DNA of 64,000 nt from JAIVJM01 sp963816985 (GCA_963816985.1 CAWFMF010000004.1:124001-188000); one strand, 5' to 3'; shown: positions 8,341-18,642, counted from the first letter of the stretch. The notes: generated from the letters alone by a model not told the origin. Program-made: numbers and translations.

Positions 8341-9036
8341 CTACTTCCTGAGCACGTGGAAGCGCAGGAACGTCTTGCCGACGATGACCTCGTCGCCGTC
8401 GCGCAGGGACTGCCGGTCGCCCGGCAAAAGGCGTCGCCCGCGGTTGAGGAACGTGCCGTTGGTCGAGCCGAGGTCTTCGATGTAATACTGCTCGCCGCGC
8501 CGCGTGATGCGGGCGTGGCGGCGCGAGACTTTCGCTTCCGGGTCGTCCGAGTCGAGGTCAACGTCGGGGAAGATGCCGCCGTCGGCGTCCCAGCGACCGA
8601 TGTGCGACTCGTCCTCGCTCAAGGGGAACTCCTTGCCGACCGAGCGCCCGCGATGGATGACGAGCTTGGCGTGCGGGCCGTTCTCCCTGCCGGAGAGCGA
8701 GAGCGCCGGGGCGGAGATTTCAGCCGACGCCGACGGCGCGGGCGCGGCGGCGACCTCGTGCGACGCGGAGACCTTGCCCGAAGAGACGGCGGTGTGCGCG
8801 GGGACGATTTCCGAGGAGCGGCGCGTGGCCGAATGCCGTTCGGTGCTCTCGCGGCGACGCTCGGCGCGCGTCGGCTCGACGAAGTGCGAGTTGCCGGGCG
8901 TCTCGCTCTCGTCGGTCGGCCCCGTCGTCGGCGTCCGGAGGGCGGAGGGCGGCTCTTCGCGCAGGATGGCCCCGCACTCGTCGCAGTATTGCGACCCCTC
9001 GATGTTCTCCGTCTGGCACCTTGCGCAGGTGATCAT
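8341..9036 (-). CDS. Zinc-ribbon FHA domain protein
   Basis: Translation from the ATG at 9036 gives 231 residues. This start is favoured over an upstream in-frame one because a GAAGGA ribosome site precedes it and it begins exactly at the zinc ribbon (MITCARCQTENIEGSQYCDECG spacing, four cysteines). A Ser/Thr/Ala-rich linker follows, then a C-terminal FHA domain (about 130-231: IGRWDADGG, SRRHARI, GSTNGTFLN). The ribbon plus FHA architecture mirrors both ends of the neighbouring kinase without the kinase domain. It is probably a phosphothreonine-reading adaptor and the first gene of the minus-strand signalling cluster. Confidence 0.9.
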   Translation of the reverse strand: MITCARCQTENIEGSQYCDECGAILREEPPSALRTPTTGPTDESETPGNSHFVEPTRAERRRESTERHSATRRSSEIVPAHTAVSSGKVSASHEVAAAPAPSASAEISAPALSLSGRENGPHAKLVIHRGRSVGKEFPLSEDESHIGRWDADGGIFPDVDLDSDDPEAKVSRRHARITRRGEQYYIEDLGSTNGTFLNRGRRLLPGDRQSLRDGDEVIVGKTFLRFHVLRK

Positions 9037-9481
9037 GGTCGCGTCCTTCGTTCTTGGGCCTGACAGTGCGGGCCTGAAGCGGCCCCGGAGATGCCTCGAA
9101 ACCGGAGCCCCGGCGACTCGGCGAGCGCGCCCGCGGCCCATACCTCTGGGCCTCTGGTCGGCGCGGTATTGTAGCGCGAAACCCGAAGCCGCGCCAACAG
9201 CGTCAAAACCGTGACGGGTGACAGGTGACGGGTGACAGGAAAGAATAGAAAGCCCTTACCCTGTCACGGTTCAAGGTTCACGGTTTACGGCCTTTTTCCT
9301 GTCACCCGTCACGGTTTACTTGTCACGGTTCTTGAAACTGTTACAGCATTTCGGACGTAGAAGATTTGCCGGCGAGAATGGGCTCCTCTCTTGAGACTTT
9401 GACCCGGCCCCGGTTTGTGCGAAGCTAGGCGGTCCCGGCCCCTTATCCATTTCAACCCCTGAGAAAGAGGAACTTGTCCCC
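9037..9481. other. Intergenic region between divergent FHA and MacA-like genes
   Basis: No gene was found in these 445 bp. It must hold promoters for both divergent transcripts. On the minus strand a TACAAT -10-like box lies at 9168-9173, and on the plus strand TTGAAA at 9332-9337 could be a -35, but neither has a good partner at normal spacing. The middle is taken up by a heptamer repeat hairpin. Confidence 0.5.
9206..9330. repeat. Heptamer-repeat hairpin (GTGACGG/GTGACAG type)
   Basis: Left units GTGACGG, GTGACAG, GTGACGG, GTGACAG; a perfect 20-bp inverted match pairs 9206-9225 with 9298-9317. The right side also carries extra units (GTTCACG, GTTTACG). The units belong to the same vocabulary as the hairpins at 33841, 38314, 47134 and 52254. 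Confidence 0.85.
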
Positions 9482-11044
9482 ATGGCTGTGAGCCGAAAGA
9501 AGAAGATTATCATCGCGGTCGCCGCCGTCGCCGTGCTCGGCATGATCGTCATCGCCAGCATTTTCGCGCGCGGCAAAGACCAGCCGGAAGTGACCGTCGT
9601 TAAAGTTGAGACGCGGCCCGAACTCAAATCCACCGTCACGGCTTCGGGCGAAGTCCGCCCCATCCGCTTCGTCAACCTGACGAGCGAGGTGCAGGGGCGC
9701 ATCGTCGAGATTTCCGTCAACCCCGGCGACAAGGTGACGGTCGGCCAGCCGCTCGTCCGCGTTGACCCGACGCAGCTCGAATCCTCCGCCGAGGCGCAGG
9801 CCGCGAGCGTGCAGGCCTCGATCAGCGACGTGCAGAACGCGCGCACCTCCGTCCTCTCCGCCGAGAACAACGTCGCGCAGTCGCAGCAGTCTCTGGCGAC
9901 CGCCGAGGTCTCGCTCCAGCAGTCGCGGCAGGCCGTGGACACCGCGCAGACCTCCGTTGACCGCGAGCAGGTCAACCTCGCCACCGCGCAGCGCGAGCTG
10001 AAGCGCACGACCGACCTCATCGAGTCGGGCGTCGCCTCGCGCTTGGAGTACGACACGGCGAGCGACCGCCTCAAGCAGGCGCAGGTCGCCCTGCGCACCT
10101 CGCAGGCGCAGCTCCGCTCGGCGCAGATCGCCGTCGAGGAGTCGAAGACGCGCGTCAACCAGCAGCGCCTCAACGTCCGCGAGTCGCAGGTCGGCGTCCG
10201 CCGCGCGCGCGAGAGCGTGCAGACGAGCGAGGCGCGCGCCAACCAGCAGCAGGCGCTCCTGCGCGGCACGTCGTCCCTGCGCTACAAGGCGACGACCGCC
10301 TCGCCGCTCACCGGAGTGGTCGTGGACATCCCGGCGAAGGTCGGCCAGTTCACGCTGGCGAGCACCTCGACCACCTCTTTGATGACCATCGCCGACATGA
10401 CGACCATCAACGTCGAGGTCAACGTGGACGAGACCGAGATCGCCGCCATCGAGGTCGGCCAGCCCGTCAAGGTCAAGGTGGACGCCACCGGCGAGAAGGA
10501 GATCGAGGGTCAGGTCGTGCAGAAGAACCCGCTCGCCGTCTCGCGCTCGGACACCACGGGCGGCGGCATCAGCAACCGCGTCAACGTGCAGGAGGCGAAG
10601 GAATTCAAGGTCGTCATCCAGCTCAACAACGTCCCCGACGAAGTGCGCGACAGCCTCCGTCCCGGCATGACGGCGACGGCCAACATCACCACCAAGACGC
10701 GCCAGAACGTCCTCGCCGTGCCCTTGCAGGCCATCGTCGAGAAGGCCCCCTCGCCGACGCCGACGCCCGCCGCCGGCTCCGTCCCCGCCCCTTCGCCCGA
10801 AGGCGAGAAGCCGAAGGACATCAAGGGCGTCTACGTCCTCGACGGCAACAAGGTCAAGTTCCGCAACGTCGAGACGGGCATCACGGGCGAGAGCGACATC
10901 GAGATCGTCGGCGGCATAGAGCCCAATCTCGAAGTCATCACGGGGCCGAGTCGCGTCCTGCGCACACTTAAAGAAGGCGACGTTGTGAAGAAGCAGGAGC
11001 GCAAACCCGGCGGGCCGGACGAGAAGGCGGAGGGCTCCAAGTAA
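9482..11044 (+). CDS. MacA-like periplasmic adaptor (HlyD/RND membrane-fusion family)
   Basis: The product has 520 residues. An N-terminal membrane anchor (about 8-28) is followed by the lipoyl/barrel half-motif (VQGRIVEISVNPGDKVTVGQ), a long Gln/Ser/Thr-rich coiled-coil hairpin (about 95-260), the second lipoyl half (ASPLTGVVVDIPAKVGQFT) and a C-terminal beta-barrel. A Pro/Thr-rich insertion (APSPTPTPAAG) near residue 425 is unusual. Such adaptors link an inner-membrane ABC transporter to an outer-membrane channel. The stop overlaps the ATPase start (TAATG), so the two are one operon. It is likely the adaptor for the MacB-type permeases further downstream. Confidence 0.92.
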   Translation: MAVSRKKKIIIAVAAVAVLGMIVIASIFARGKDQPEVTVVKVETRPELKSTVTASGEVRPIRFVNLTSEVQGRIVEISVNPGDKVTVGQPLVRVDPTQLESSAEAQAASVQASISDVQNARTSVLSAENNVAQSQQSLATAEVSLQQSRQAVDTAQTSVDREQVNLATAQRELKRTTDLIESGVASRLEYDTASDRLKQAQVALRTSQAQLRSAQIAVEESKTRVNQQRLNVRESQVGVRRARESVQTSEARANQQQALLRGTSSLRYKATTASPLTGVVVDIPAKVGQFTLASTSTTSLMTIADMTTINVEVNVDETEIAAIEVGQPVKVKVDATGEKEIEGQVVQKNPLAVSRSDTTGGGISNRVNVQEAKEFKVVIQLNNVPDEVRDSLRPGMTATANITTKTRQNVLAVPLQAIVEKAPSPTPTPAAGSVPAPSPEGEKPKDIKGVYVLDGNKVKFRNVETGITGESDIEIVGGIEPNLEVITGPSRVLRTLKEGDVVKKQERKPGGPDEKAEGSK

Positions 11045-11820
11045 TGAGCGACGCGACGCCACAGGCGGCGAGCCCGACGACCGTCGAGCCCGCCGCGCTC
11101 GAACACGGCGACCTCCTCGCGCACGACGCCGTCCCGGCGGCGCTCATCTCGATGCGCGACATCTGGAAGTCTTACCAGATGGGCACCGAGCTGCTCCACG
11201 CCTTGCAGGGCGTCTCGTTCGACGTGCAGCGCGGCGAGTACGTCGCCATCATCGGCCCTTCGGGTTCGGGCAAGTCCACTTTGATGAACCTCATCGGCTG
11301 CCTCGACACGCCCTCGCAGGGACGCTACTGGATCAACGGCAAGCTCGTCTCCGCCATGGAGGATGACGAGCTGGCGCGCATCCGCAACAAGGAGATCGGC
11401 TTCGTCTTCCAGACCTTCAACCTGCTGGCGCGCGCCACCGCGCTGCACAACGTCGAGTTGCCGCTCATCTACGCGGGCATCAGCGCCGCCGACCGCCACG
11501 AGCGCGCCAAACGCTCGCTCGACGCCGTCGAACTCTCCGACCGCATGACGCACCGCCCCAACGAGCTTTCGGGCGGCCAGCGTCAGCGCGTCGCCATCGC
11601 CCGCGCGCTCGTCAACACGCCCTCGCTGCTGCTGGCCGACGAGCCGACGGGCGCGCTCGACTCGCACACCAGCGTCGAGATCATGAACCTCTTCGAGCGC
11701 CTCCACTCCGACGGCAACACCATCATCGTCGTCACCCACGAGCACGACATCGCCGCCCGCGCCCACCGCGTCATCTCCATCCGCGACGGCAACATCGAGA
11801 AGGACGAGAAGATCAAGTAG
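11044..11820 (+). CDS. MacB/LolD-type ABC transporter ATPase
   Basis: The product has 258 residues with a complete ABC ATPase: Walker A GPSGSGKST, Q-loop VFQTFNLLAR, signature LSGGQRQRVAIARAL, Walker B LLLADEPTGALD and the switch histidine in VVTHEH. The extra N-terminal 35 residues precede the usual MacB start (ISMRDIWKSYQMG). Here the ATPase is a separate protein, whereas in E. coli MacB it is fused to the permease. The two permease genes lie 2 kb downstream, separated by an EEP-family gene. It overlaps the adaptor gene by one base, so translation is probably coupled. Confidence 0.95.
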   Translation: MSDATPQAASPTTVEPAALEHGDLLAHDAVPAALISMRDIWKSYQMGTELLHALQGVSFDVQRGEYVAIIGPSGSGKSTLMNLIGCLDTPSQGRYWINGKLVSAMEDDELARIRNKEIGFVFQTFNLLARATALHNVELPLIYAGISAADRHERAKRSLDAVELSDRMTHRPNELSGGQRQRVAIARALVNTPSLLLADEPTGALDSHTSVEIMNLFERLHSDGNTIIVVTHEHDIAARAHRVISIRDGNIEKDEKIK

Positions 11821-11850
11821 CCCCGGCGACACTTCGGACGGATTTAGACC

Positions 11851-11886
11851 GGCGCGGCGAATCGCACATTCGCCGCGCCTTAGTTT
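11851..11886 (+). terminator. Rho-independent terminator after the MacA/ATPase pair
   Basis: A perfect 12-bp GC-rich stem (11851-11862 with 11868-11879) and a 5-base loop are followed by TTAGTTTTA. It lies 30 bases after the ATPase stop. Confidence 0.75.
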
Positions 11887-11972
11887 TACGGCTAGACCCG
11901 CCCGGAGCTTTGCGGTAAGAATAGACGCATCTCTTTCATCCGCGTCATAGAAAGTGTGTTCCCGACAGGCAC

Positions 11973-13625
11973 ATGACCAAAGACCTTCTCTTCGCCCTGC
12001 GCAACCGGGCGAGACGTTTCAGGGGCTTGGCCTTCATCATCGTCTTCTCCGCGCTCGCCTTCGCGTCGCGCGAGGCCGCCACGGCGCAGAACGGCCCGCC
12101 GCTCTTCATCTACGAAGAACTCGTCCGGCTCTCCGAAGAAGAGACTTTGAGCGAGCCGCTCGGCGACAAGCTCAAGACGCTGCTCAAGACGCCCTTCGTC
12201 AGCAACGCGGCCACGGCGCGCGGCGTGCGCCCTCTGAAGCCCGCCAGCCCGCGCCTCGGCGGTCGTGTGCTGCGCGTCGCGCAGTGGAACATCGAGCGCG
12301 GCATAGAGTTCGATGCCGTCGCCGCGGCCCTCGCCGACGGCGAGCGTTTCTCCACGCTCCTCGACCGGAGGAAGTACCCGCGCGGCGCGGGGCGCGGCGT
12401 TGTCCTGCGGCAGGCGGCTCTTTTGAAGGAGGCGGACGTCATCGTCCTCAACGAAGTGGACTGGGGCTTGAAGCGCAGCGGCTACCGCAACGTCGCGGCG
12501 GAGCTGGCCGCCGCGCTCGACATGAACTACGCCTACGGCGTCGAGTTCGTCGAGATTGACCCCGTGCAGCTCGGCACCGAACAGTTCGCGGGCGCGAAAG
12601 AGGCAGACCGCCGCGAACTCCTCGCCCACATCCGCGTTGACCCTTCGCGCCTCCGTGCGCTGCACGGCACGGCCATCCTCAGCCGCTACCCTTTGGAGAA
12701 CGTCCGGCTCGTCCCCTTCGAGTTTCAGGGGCACGACTGGTACACCGCCGAGCGGAAAGGGGTCGCGCCCTTCGAGAAAGGTAAGCGCACGGTGAGCGAG
12801 CGCGTCTTCCTCGAAAAGGTCACGCGCGAGGTGCGGCGCGGCGGGCGCACGACTCTCTTAGCCGACATCAGCGACCCCGAAATTCCGGGCGGGCGCGCGA
12901 CCGTCGTCGCCACGCACCTCGAAGCGCGCACCGAGCCGAAGAACCGCGCCCGCCAACTCAACGAACTGCTCGACGCCCTGCGCGACATCCCGCACCCGGT
13001 CATCGTCGCGGGCGACATGAACACCTCGACGCAGGACATGACGCCGACCTCTCTGCGGCGCGAGATTAAGAAGCGGCTCGGCGACGAGCGATTCTGGGTC
13101 GAGCAGGGCGTCAAGTACGCGACCGGCGTCGGCCTCCTCCTCGACGTGGTGAAGGGCGGCCTGAGCTTCAGCCGCACGCACGCCGACCCGACCGTCAGGA
13201 GCGTCAAGTTCGTCGCCGAGAACCCGGAAGCAAAATTCTTCGAAGACCTCAAGGACTTCCGCTTCGCCGACGGCGGCGTGTTCGACTTCCGCGGCGACAA
13301 GGCGCGCGCCTCCAATGGTCGCTCCGGCCTGCTCGCCAACTCGAACGAGCGCGCCCGCAAGGGTTTTGCTACCACCTACTCCGTGAGCCGCGCCATCGGC
13401 CCCACGGGCAAGTACAAGCTCGACTGGATTTTCGTCAAGCCCCACGCGCTCCGAGACTCCGGCGGCGCGGGGCAGCCCTACCGCTTCGCCCCGCACTCCG
13501 GGCGCACGCTTGAGGAACTCAACTACGCGGTCGCCGACCGCATCTCCGACCACAACCCCATCGTCGTTGACCTCCCGCTTTCAGAGCCGCAGGAGAAAGT
13601 CAGCAGTCAGAACGATGAACGATGA
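11973..13625 (+). CDS. Endonuclease/exonuclease/phosphatase (EEP) family protein
   Basis: The product has 550 residues. A hydrophobic N-terminus (about 18-42, ending in AATAQNG) suggests export or membrane anchoring. EEP fold motifs are present in order: VAQWNIERG (about 100), ADVIVLNEVDWG with the metal-binding Glu (about 155), VIVAGDMNTS (Asp/Asn pair, about 348) and the terminal ISDHNPIVVDL (catalytic Asp-His, about 530). The substrate could be nucleic acid, a phosphoester lipid or an inositol phosphate and cannot be told from sequence. It separates the MacB ATPase from its permeases. The last few codons and the stop lie inside a heptamer repeat arm, so the C-terminal SQNDER residues are repeat-encoded. 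Confidence 0.85.
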   Translation: MTKDLLFALRNRARRFRGLAFIIVFSALAFASREAATAQNGPPLFIYEELVRLSEEETLSEPLGDKLKTLLKTPFVSNAATARGVRPLKPASPRLGGRVLRVAQWNIERGIEFDAVAAALADGERFSTLLDRRKYPRGAGRGVVLRQAALLKEADVIVLNEVDWGLKRSGYRNVAAELAAALDMNYAYGVEFVEIDPVQLGTEQFAGAKEADRRELLAHIRVDPSRLRALHGTAILSRYPLENVRLVPFEFQGHDWYTAERKGVAPFEKGKRTVSERVFLEKVTREVRRGGRTTLLADISDPEIPGGRATVVATHLEARTEPKNRARQLNELLDALRDIPHPVIVAGDMNTSTQDMTPTSLRREIKKRLGDERFWVEQGVKYATGVGLLLDVVKGGLSFSRTHADPTVRSVKFVAENPEAKFFEDLKDFRFADGGVFDFRGDKARASNGRSGLLANSNERARKGFATTYSVSRAIGPTGKYKLDWIFVKPHALRDSGGAGQPYRFAPHSGRTLEELNYAVADRISDHNPIVVDLPLSEPQEKVSSQNDER

Positions 13626-13682
13626 ACTGAAAACAACTGCCTCCCGTCTTGCAGTTCTGCGTTCATCGTTCTGACTTCTGCG
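13599..13682. repeat. Heptamer-repeat hairpin overlapping a stop codon
   Basis: Units GTCAGCA, GTCAGAA, CGATGAA, CGATGAA pair as 13605-13629 with 13652-13676, two mismatches in 25 bp. The stop codon of the EEP gene lies in the left arm. Related units occur at 25926 and 26481. Confidence 0.85.
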
Positions 13683-13813
13683 TTTCCTTTACGGTCGGGC
13701 TTCGGCCTCGCTTGCCTTTTAACCTCGCCTCGCTTTAACCTTTTACTTCCTTTACATATGGGCGGGGCGGCGCGTGCAACTAAACGGGGGCGGGCGCGTA
13801 CTAAACAAACGTC

Positions 13814-15049
<1,236 letters not shown>

Positions 15050-15052
15050 AAC

Positions 15053-15166
15053 CAAGTAGTCAGTAGTCAGTAGCCAGTAGCGCTCCGCGTGGAAGCTGTT
15101 GACGCTGACACCCCGACGATACCCAAGAAAAGGTTTTTCTACTGACTACTGACTACTGACTACTGC
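15053..15166. repeat. Heptamer-repeat hairpin (AGTAGTC type)
   Basis: Left arm units AGTAGTC, AGTAGTC, AGTAGCC (15055-15080) pair with CTACTGA units at 15139-15165, loop about 58 bases. It fills the gap between the two permease genes, and the right arm ends 5 bases before the next ATG, leaving no Shine-Dalgarno sequence. Confidence 0.88.
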
Positions 15167-15169
15167 TTT

Positions 15170-16423
15170 ATGTTCATCCGCAGCGACATTTACGAGAACT
15201 TCAAGATGGCGATTCAGACGCTGCGCGCCAACAAGCTGCGCTCGTTTTTGACCGTCATCGGCGTGATGATCGGCGTCATCACGGTGATGCTCATCGCCTC
15301 GATCATCAGCGGCATTGACGAGCAGGTGAAGAAGGAGATCGAGTCTTTCGGCACGCGCTCCATCTTCATCATGAAGTACGAGCCGGGCATCCACGTCGGG
15401 CGGCGCTCGCGCGAGGAGCGGATGCGCAAGGAGCTGACCTACGACGACGCGATGGCGCTGGCGCAGCTCCCGACGGTCGAGCTGGCCGTCCCCTTCCTCG
15501 ACATCACCAACAACTTCTTCGGCCAGAAGCTCAAGGTCTCGACGAGCGGCAAGACCTCCGAGGCCGTGCGCCTCGAAGGCACGCTCCCCGACTACATGAG
15601 GGCCGGAACGGAGGTGCTCTCCGAGGGCCGCTTCTTCTCGCAGTACGAGAACGACACGAACCAGCGCGTGGCGGTCGTCCGGAGCCGCATCGTCGAGGAC
15701 TTCTTCGGCGGCGAGTCGCCCGTCGGGCAGGCCATAGACATCGGCGGGCAGGAGTTCCGCGTCATCGGCGTCATCGAGAAGCGCGAGTCGCTCTTCGGCG
15801 GGGACGGGAGCAACGACGTCAACAACTCGATCTTCGTCCCCTACAACGTCGCGCGCAAATTGAAGCCGAACGCCGACGACATCGTCATCATGGCCGTCGC
15901 CCGCCCCGGCATGATTGCCGACGCCCGCGACCAGATTACCGACTTGCTGCGCGTCCGGCGGCAAGTCCCCTACGGCCAGCCGAACAACTTCGGGATGGCG
16001 ACCGCTGACTCCATCATTGACAACTTCCGCTCGATCACGGGCGGCGTCGCCGTCGCGATGGTCGCCATCTCTTCGGTCGGGCTGATGGTCGGGGGCATCG
16101 GCGTGATGAACATCATGCTCGTCTCGGTGACGGAGCGGACGCGCGAGATCGGCATCCGCAAGGCCATCGGCGCGCGCCGCCGCGACATCCTCTGGCAGTT
16201 TCTCGTCGAGGCCGCGACGCTGACGGGCCTCGGCGGGCTCATCGGCCTCTTCATCGGGTGGCTCCTGACGCTCATCATACGGATGATTTTGCCTTCTTAC
16301 GTCCCGCTCTGGGCTCCCGTTCTGGGCTTCGTCGCGAGCGTCCTCATCGGCCTCGTCTTCGGCCTCTGGCCCGCCTGGAAGGCCGCCCGCCTCGACCCCA
16401 TCGAGTCGCTCCGCTACGAATAA
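15170..16423 (+). CDS. MacB/FtsX-type ABC transporter permease 2
   Basis: The product has 417 residues and is a paralogue of the preceding permease. It has an N-terminal helix (RSFLTVIGVMIGVITVMLIA, about 25-48), a MacB-PCD periplasmic domain (about 50-280), the signature MNIMLVSVTERTREIGIRKA and three C-terminal helices, ending in AWKAARLDPIESLRYE. The ATG follows a TACTGCTTT stretch of the repeat hairpin with no ribosome site. It ends convergent with the YIP1 gene across a strong hairpin terminator. Together with the adaptor and ATPase it completes a MacAB-like efflux or lipid/peptide export set; the substrate is unknown. Confidence 0.93.
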   Translation: MFIRSDIYENFKMAIQTLRANKLRSFLTVIGVMIGVITVMLIASIISGIDEQVKKEIESFGTRSIFIMKYEPGIHVGRRSREERMRKELTYDDAMALAQLPTVELAVPFLDITNNFFGQKLKVSTSGKTSEAVRLEGTLPDYMRAGTEVLSEGRFFSQYENDTNQRVAVVRSRIVEDFFGGESPVGQAIDIGGQEFRVIGVIEKRESLFGGDGSNDVNNSIFVPYNVARKLKPNADDIVIMAVARPGMIADARDQITDLLRVRRQVPYGQPNNFGMATADSIIDNFRSITGGVAVAMVAISSVGLMVGGIGVMNIMLVSVTERTREIGIRKAIGARRRDILWQFLVEAATLTGLGGLIGLFIGWLLTLIIRMILPSYVPLWAPVLGFVASVLIGLVFGLWPAWKAARLDPIESLRYE

Positions 16424-16431
16424 GCATCAGT

Positions 16432-16481
16432 CGAAAAGGGCGAAGGCCGGAGCGTGGGTGCTCCGGCCTTCGCCCTTTTCG
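16432..16481. terminator. Bidirectional hairpin terminator
   Basis: A perfect 22-bp stem (16432-16453 with 16460-16481) and a 6-base loop lie between convergent genes. The stem itself starts CGAAAAGGG and ends CCCTTTTCG, so U-rich runs occur in both directions. Confidence 0.85.
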
Positions 16482-16527
16482 CGCCAAGCCTCCGGGGAGT
16501 TCTTCCGGCGACCGACTTCGCAGCCGC

Positions 16528-17331
16528 CTACGACGCGCTGCCGAAGGCGAACGCGGCGATGAGGCGCAACACTACGCCGATGCCCCACAGCGTGAGCACC
16601 ACGGCCCACGCCGAGCCCGACTTGAGCCGCCCGACTTTGCGCAAGCCGAGCGCCGCAAGGAAGAGGCCGAAGAAGGCGAAAACGTCGAGCGCGCCGAGCG
16701 CGGTCGAGAGCACGGGCTGCGCAGTCGAATCCACGAGGACTCCGGGGTTGGCGCGCACCAGCCCGCGCCCGACCCCCTGCGCGATGGCCGTCTCGTCCTC
16801 AGGCGGGTTGAGGAACAGCAGCACGAAGTTGAGCACAGTCATCAGGACGAGCGGCGGCAGAGCGGAATACACCCAGACCGAGAGGGCCTGCTTGTAGCTC
16901 AGCCTGCCGCCCATCACGTTCGCGCCGAGCATGTAGAGGGCCGCCCCCGCGGCGAAGATGACTGCCAGGACGAGCAGCGGCGACCACAGGCGTATCTGTT
17001 TCACGGCGGGCATTTTTTGAATCCGCAAGCCCTGCTCCCGCTGCTCTTCAGTCGCGTCGGGGTTTTTCTTCATCGCGACCGCCACTTCGGACTCGACGAT
17101 TTTGTCGTAGCCGATGCGCTGGATGTAGGCGAGATAGAAAGACATGAAGGCGATGAGCGTAATCAGAAGGGCGGCGAGGAATCGGGGCCGCGCGCGCAGC
17201 GCCTCGAAGGTCGTGCCCGGCTCGAAGAAGATGTTCGCGAGCGTCTGCGGCGTGGACATCACGGGCGCGTTCACGTCCGGGGCGTCCGGGACGGGCGGGG
17301 GCGGAGGGGGAGTCAGGTTTGCGTCGCTCAT
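16528..17331 (-). CDS. YIP1 family membrane protein
   Basis: The product has 267 residues with a Pro/Asp-rich N-terminus followed by the family lead motif IFFEPGTTFEALRARPRF (about 33-50). Five membrane helices follow (about 52-70, 120-145, 160-185, 205-228, 238-258). Bacterial YIP1-domain proteins are common in Acidobacteriota and have no settled function; eukaryotic relatives act in vesicle traffic. The loop between helices 1 and 2 is charged (MKKNPDATEEQREQG). It is alone on the minus strand between a terminator and the peptide-ABC genes. The 3-bp stretch before the ATG has no strong ribosome site (AAAGATAA). Confidence 0.85.
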   Translation of the reverse strand: MSDANLTPPPPPPVPDAPDVNAPVMSTPQTLANIFFEPGTTFEALRARPRFLAALLITLIAFMSFYLAYIQRIGYDKIVESEVAVAMKKNPDATEEQREQGLRIQKMPAVKQIRLWSPLLVLAVIFAAGAALYMLGANVMGGRLSYKQALSVWVYSALPPLVLMTVLNFVLLFLNPPEDETAIAQGVGRGLVRANPGVLVDSTAQPVLSTALGALDVFAFFGLFLAALGLRKVGRLKSGSAWAVVLTLWGIGVVLRLIAAFAFGSAS

Positions 17332-17472
17332 TTATCTTTTTGTCCTTCCGGGAAGATTGGAGAAACAGTGTGTGAACGTGTGAACGTGTGTGGAAAAGCG
17401 GCTTCAAGCCTTCCGAAGTGAGAGGCCATAATCACCCGCTTGATACGCACTCCGGGCGATTACGGTTTCAAA

Positions 17473-17550
17473 AGCAGCGATGAGGGATGAGGGATGAAGC
17501 AGAAAGTCCATTGCTTCTTCATCCCTCATCCCTCATCCTTCATCGCTGCT
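17473..17550. repeat. Heptamer-repeat hairpin (GATGAGG type) inside a gene end
   Basis: Units GATGAGG, GATGAGG, GATGAAG on the left (17480-17500) pair with CTTCATC/CCTCATC units at 17515-17548. The stop and last codons (MKDEG) of the ABC ATPase on the minus strand lie within the right arm. Confidence 0.85.
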
Positions 17551-18599
17551 TTCGTCGGCGCTTCGGCCCAGCCGGGGACGCGGATGCAGGCGACGGTGTG
17601 GCCGGGCGCAACCTCTCGCAAGTCGGGGTCAATCTTCGAGCATTCGGGAATCGCTTCGGGGCAGCGCGTGTGGAAGCGGCAGCCCGAAGGCGGGTTAATC
17701 GGCGTCGGCACGTCGCCCTTCAGGACGATGCGCTCGCGCTTGCGCGTCGGGTCTGGGATGGGGATGGCCGAGAGCAGAGCGCGCGTGTACGGGTGCAGGG
17801 GGTTCGCGTAAAGCTCCACGGCTGAAGCCACCTCGACGATGCGACCGAGGTACATGACGGCGACGCGGTCGGAGATGTGCTCGACGACGGCGAGGCCGTG
17901 CGAGATGAAGAGGTACGTAAGGTCGAACTCCTTCTGCAAGTCTTCGAGGAGGTTGATGACCTGCGCCTGCACCGACACGTCGAGCGCCGAGACGGGCTCG
18001 TCCGCGACGATGAGCTTCGGGTTCAGGGCGAGCGCGCGCGCGATGCCGAGCCGCTGCCGCTGCCCGCCCGAAAACTCGTGCGGGTAGCGGTTCATGTAGT
18101 CGGGGTCGAGCCCGACCTTGCTGAGGAGTTCCGCGACTCTCTCGCGCCGCTCGCCCTTCGTCCCTATCCGGTGGATGATGAAGGGCTCGCCGACTATATC
18201 CCTCACCTTCAGACGCGGGTTGAGGCTGGCATAAGGGTCTTGAAAGATAATCTGCATCTCGCGCCGCAGCCGACGCAGGTCTCCGCCGCCGAGCGCGCGC
18301 ACGTCCTCGCCGTCGAAAGTAATCTCGCCCCGCGTCGGCTCTATCAGCCGCAAAAGACACCGCCCGACCGTGGACTTCCCGCAGCCCGACTCGCCGACGA
18401 GCCCCAAGGTCTCGCCCCGCAGAATCTCGAACGTCACCCCGTCCACGGCGCGCACCACGTCGTCGCTCCCCGCCACCGGGAAGTGCTTGAACAAACCGCG
18501 CACGCGCACGAGTTCGTCCGCGCCGCCGTGCGCTTCTTCCACGCGCGCGGCCTGCGCCTCGGCGGCGGGAACGGTCTGCATTCGCTCGTTTGTGCTCAT
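17526..18599 (-). CDS. Oligopeptide/dipeptide ABC transporter ATPase (OppF/DppF type)
   Basis: Translation from the ATG at 18599 gives 357 residues; a longer in-frame reading to 18749 runs through a palindromic repeat and is rejected. Walker A GESGCGKSTVGR, signature SGGQRQRLGIARAL and Walker B IVADEPVSALD are present. The C-terminal oligopeptide-transporter extension (about 270-357) has the conserved cysteines RCPEAIPECS and TVACIRV. OppF-type subunits pair with an OppD-type ATPase to power peptide import. That partner lies directly upstream on the same strand, but no permease or binding protein is present in the window. The C-terminus is encoded by a heptamer repeat. Confidence 0.95.
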   Translation of the reverse strand: MSTNERMQTVPAAEAQAARVEEAHGGADELVRVRGLFKHFPVAGSDDVVRAVDGVTFEILRGETLGLVGESGCGKSTVGRCLLRLIEPTRGEITFDGEDVRALGGGDLRRLRREMQIIFQDPYASLNPRLKVRDIVGEPFIIHRIGTKGERRERVAELLSKVGLDPDYMNRYPHEFSGGQRQRLGIARALALNPKLIVADEPVSALDVSVQAQVINLLEDLQKEFDLTYLFISHGLAVVEHISDRVAVMYLGRIVEVASAVELYANPLHPYTRALLSAIPIPDPTRKRERIVLKGDVPTPINPPSGCRFHTRCPEAIPECSKIDPDLREVAPGHTVACIRVPGWAEAPTKAAMKDEG

Positions 18600-18642
18600 A
18601 AATCCGACGTATTCGACTGAAATGATGACGCGCGAATAAATT

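Noticed and set aside
9452..11062. 536-codon open frame antisense to the MacA-like gene
   Set aside because: It is a shadow of a GC-rich gene with biased codons; the plus-strand frame has clear adaptor motifs and the antisense product is low-complexity Arg/Asp/Leu.
16258..17421. 387-codon plus-strand frame across the YIP1 gene
   Set aside because: The minus strand encodes a recognisable YIP1 protein; the plus-strand product is Arg/Glu-rich without any family similarity and runs through a terminator hairpin.
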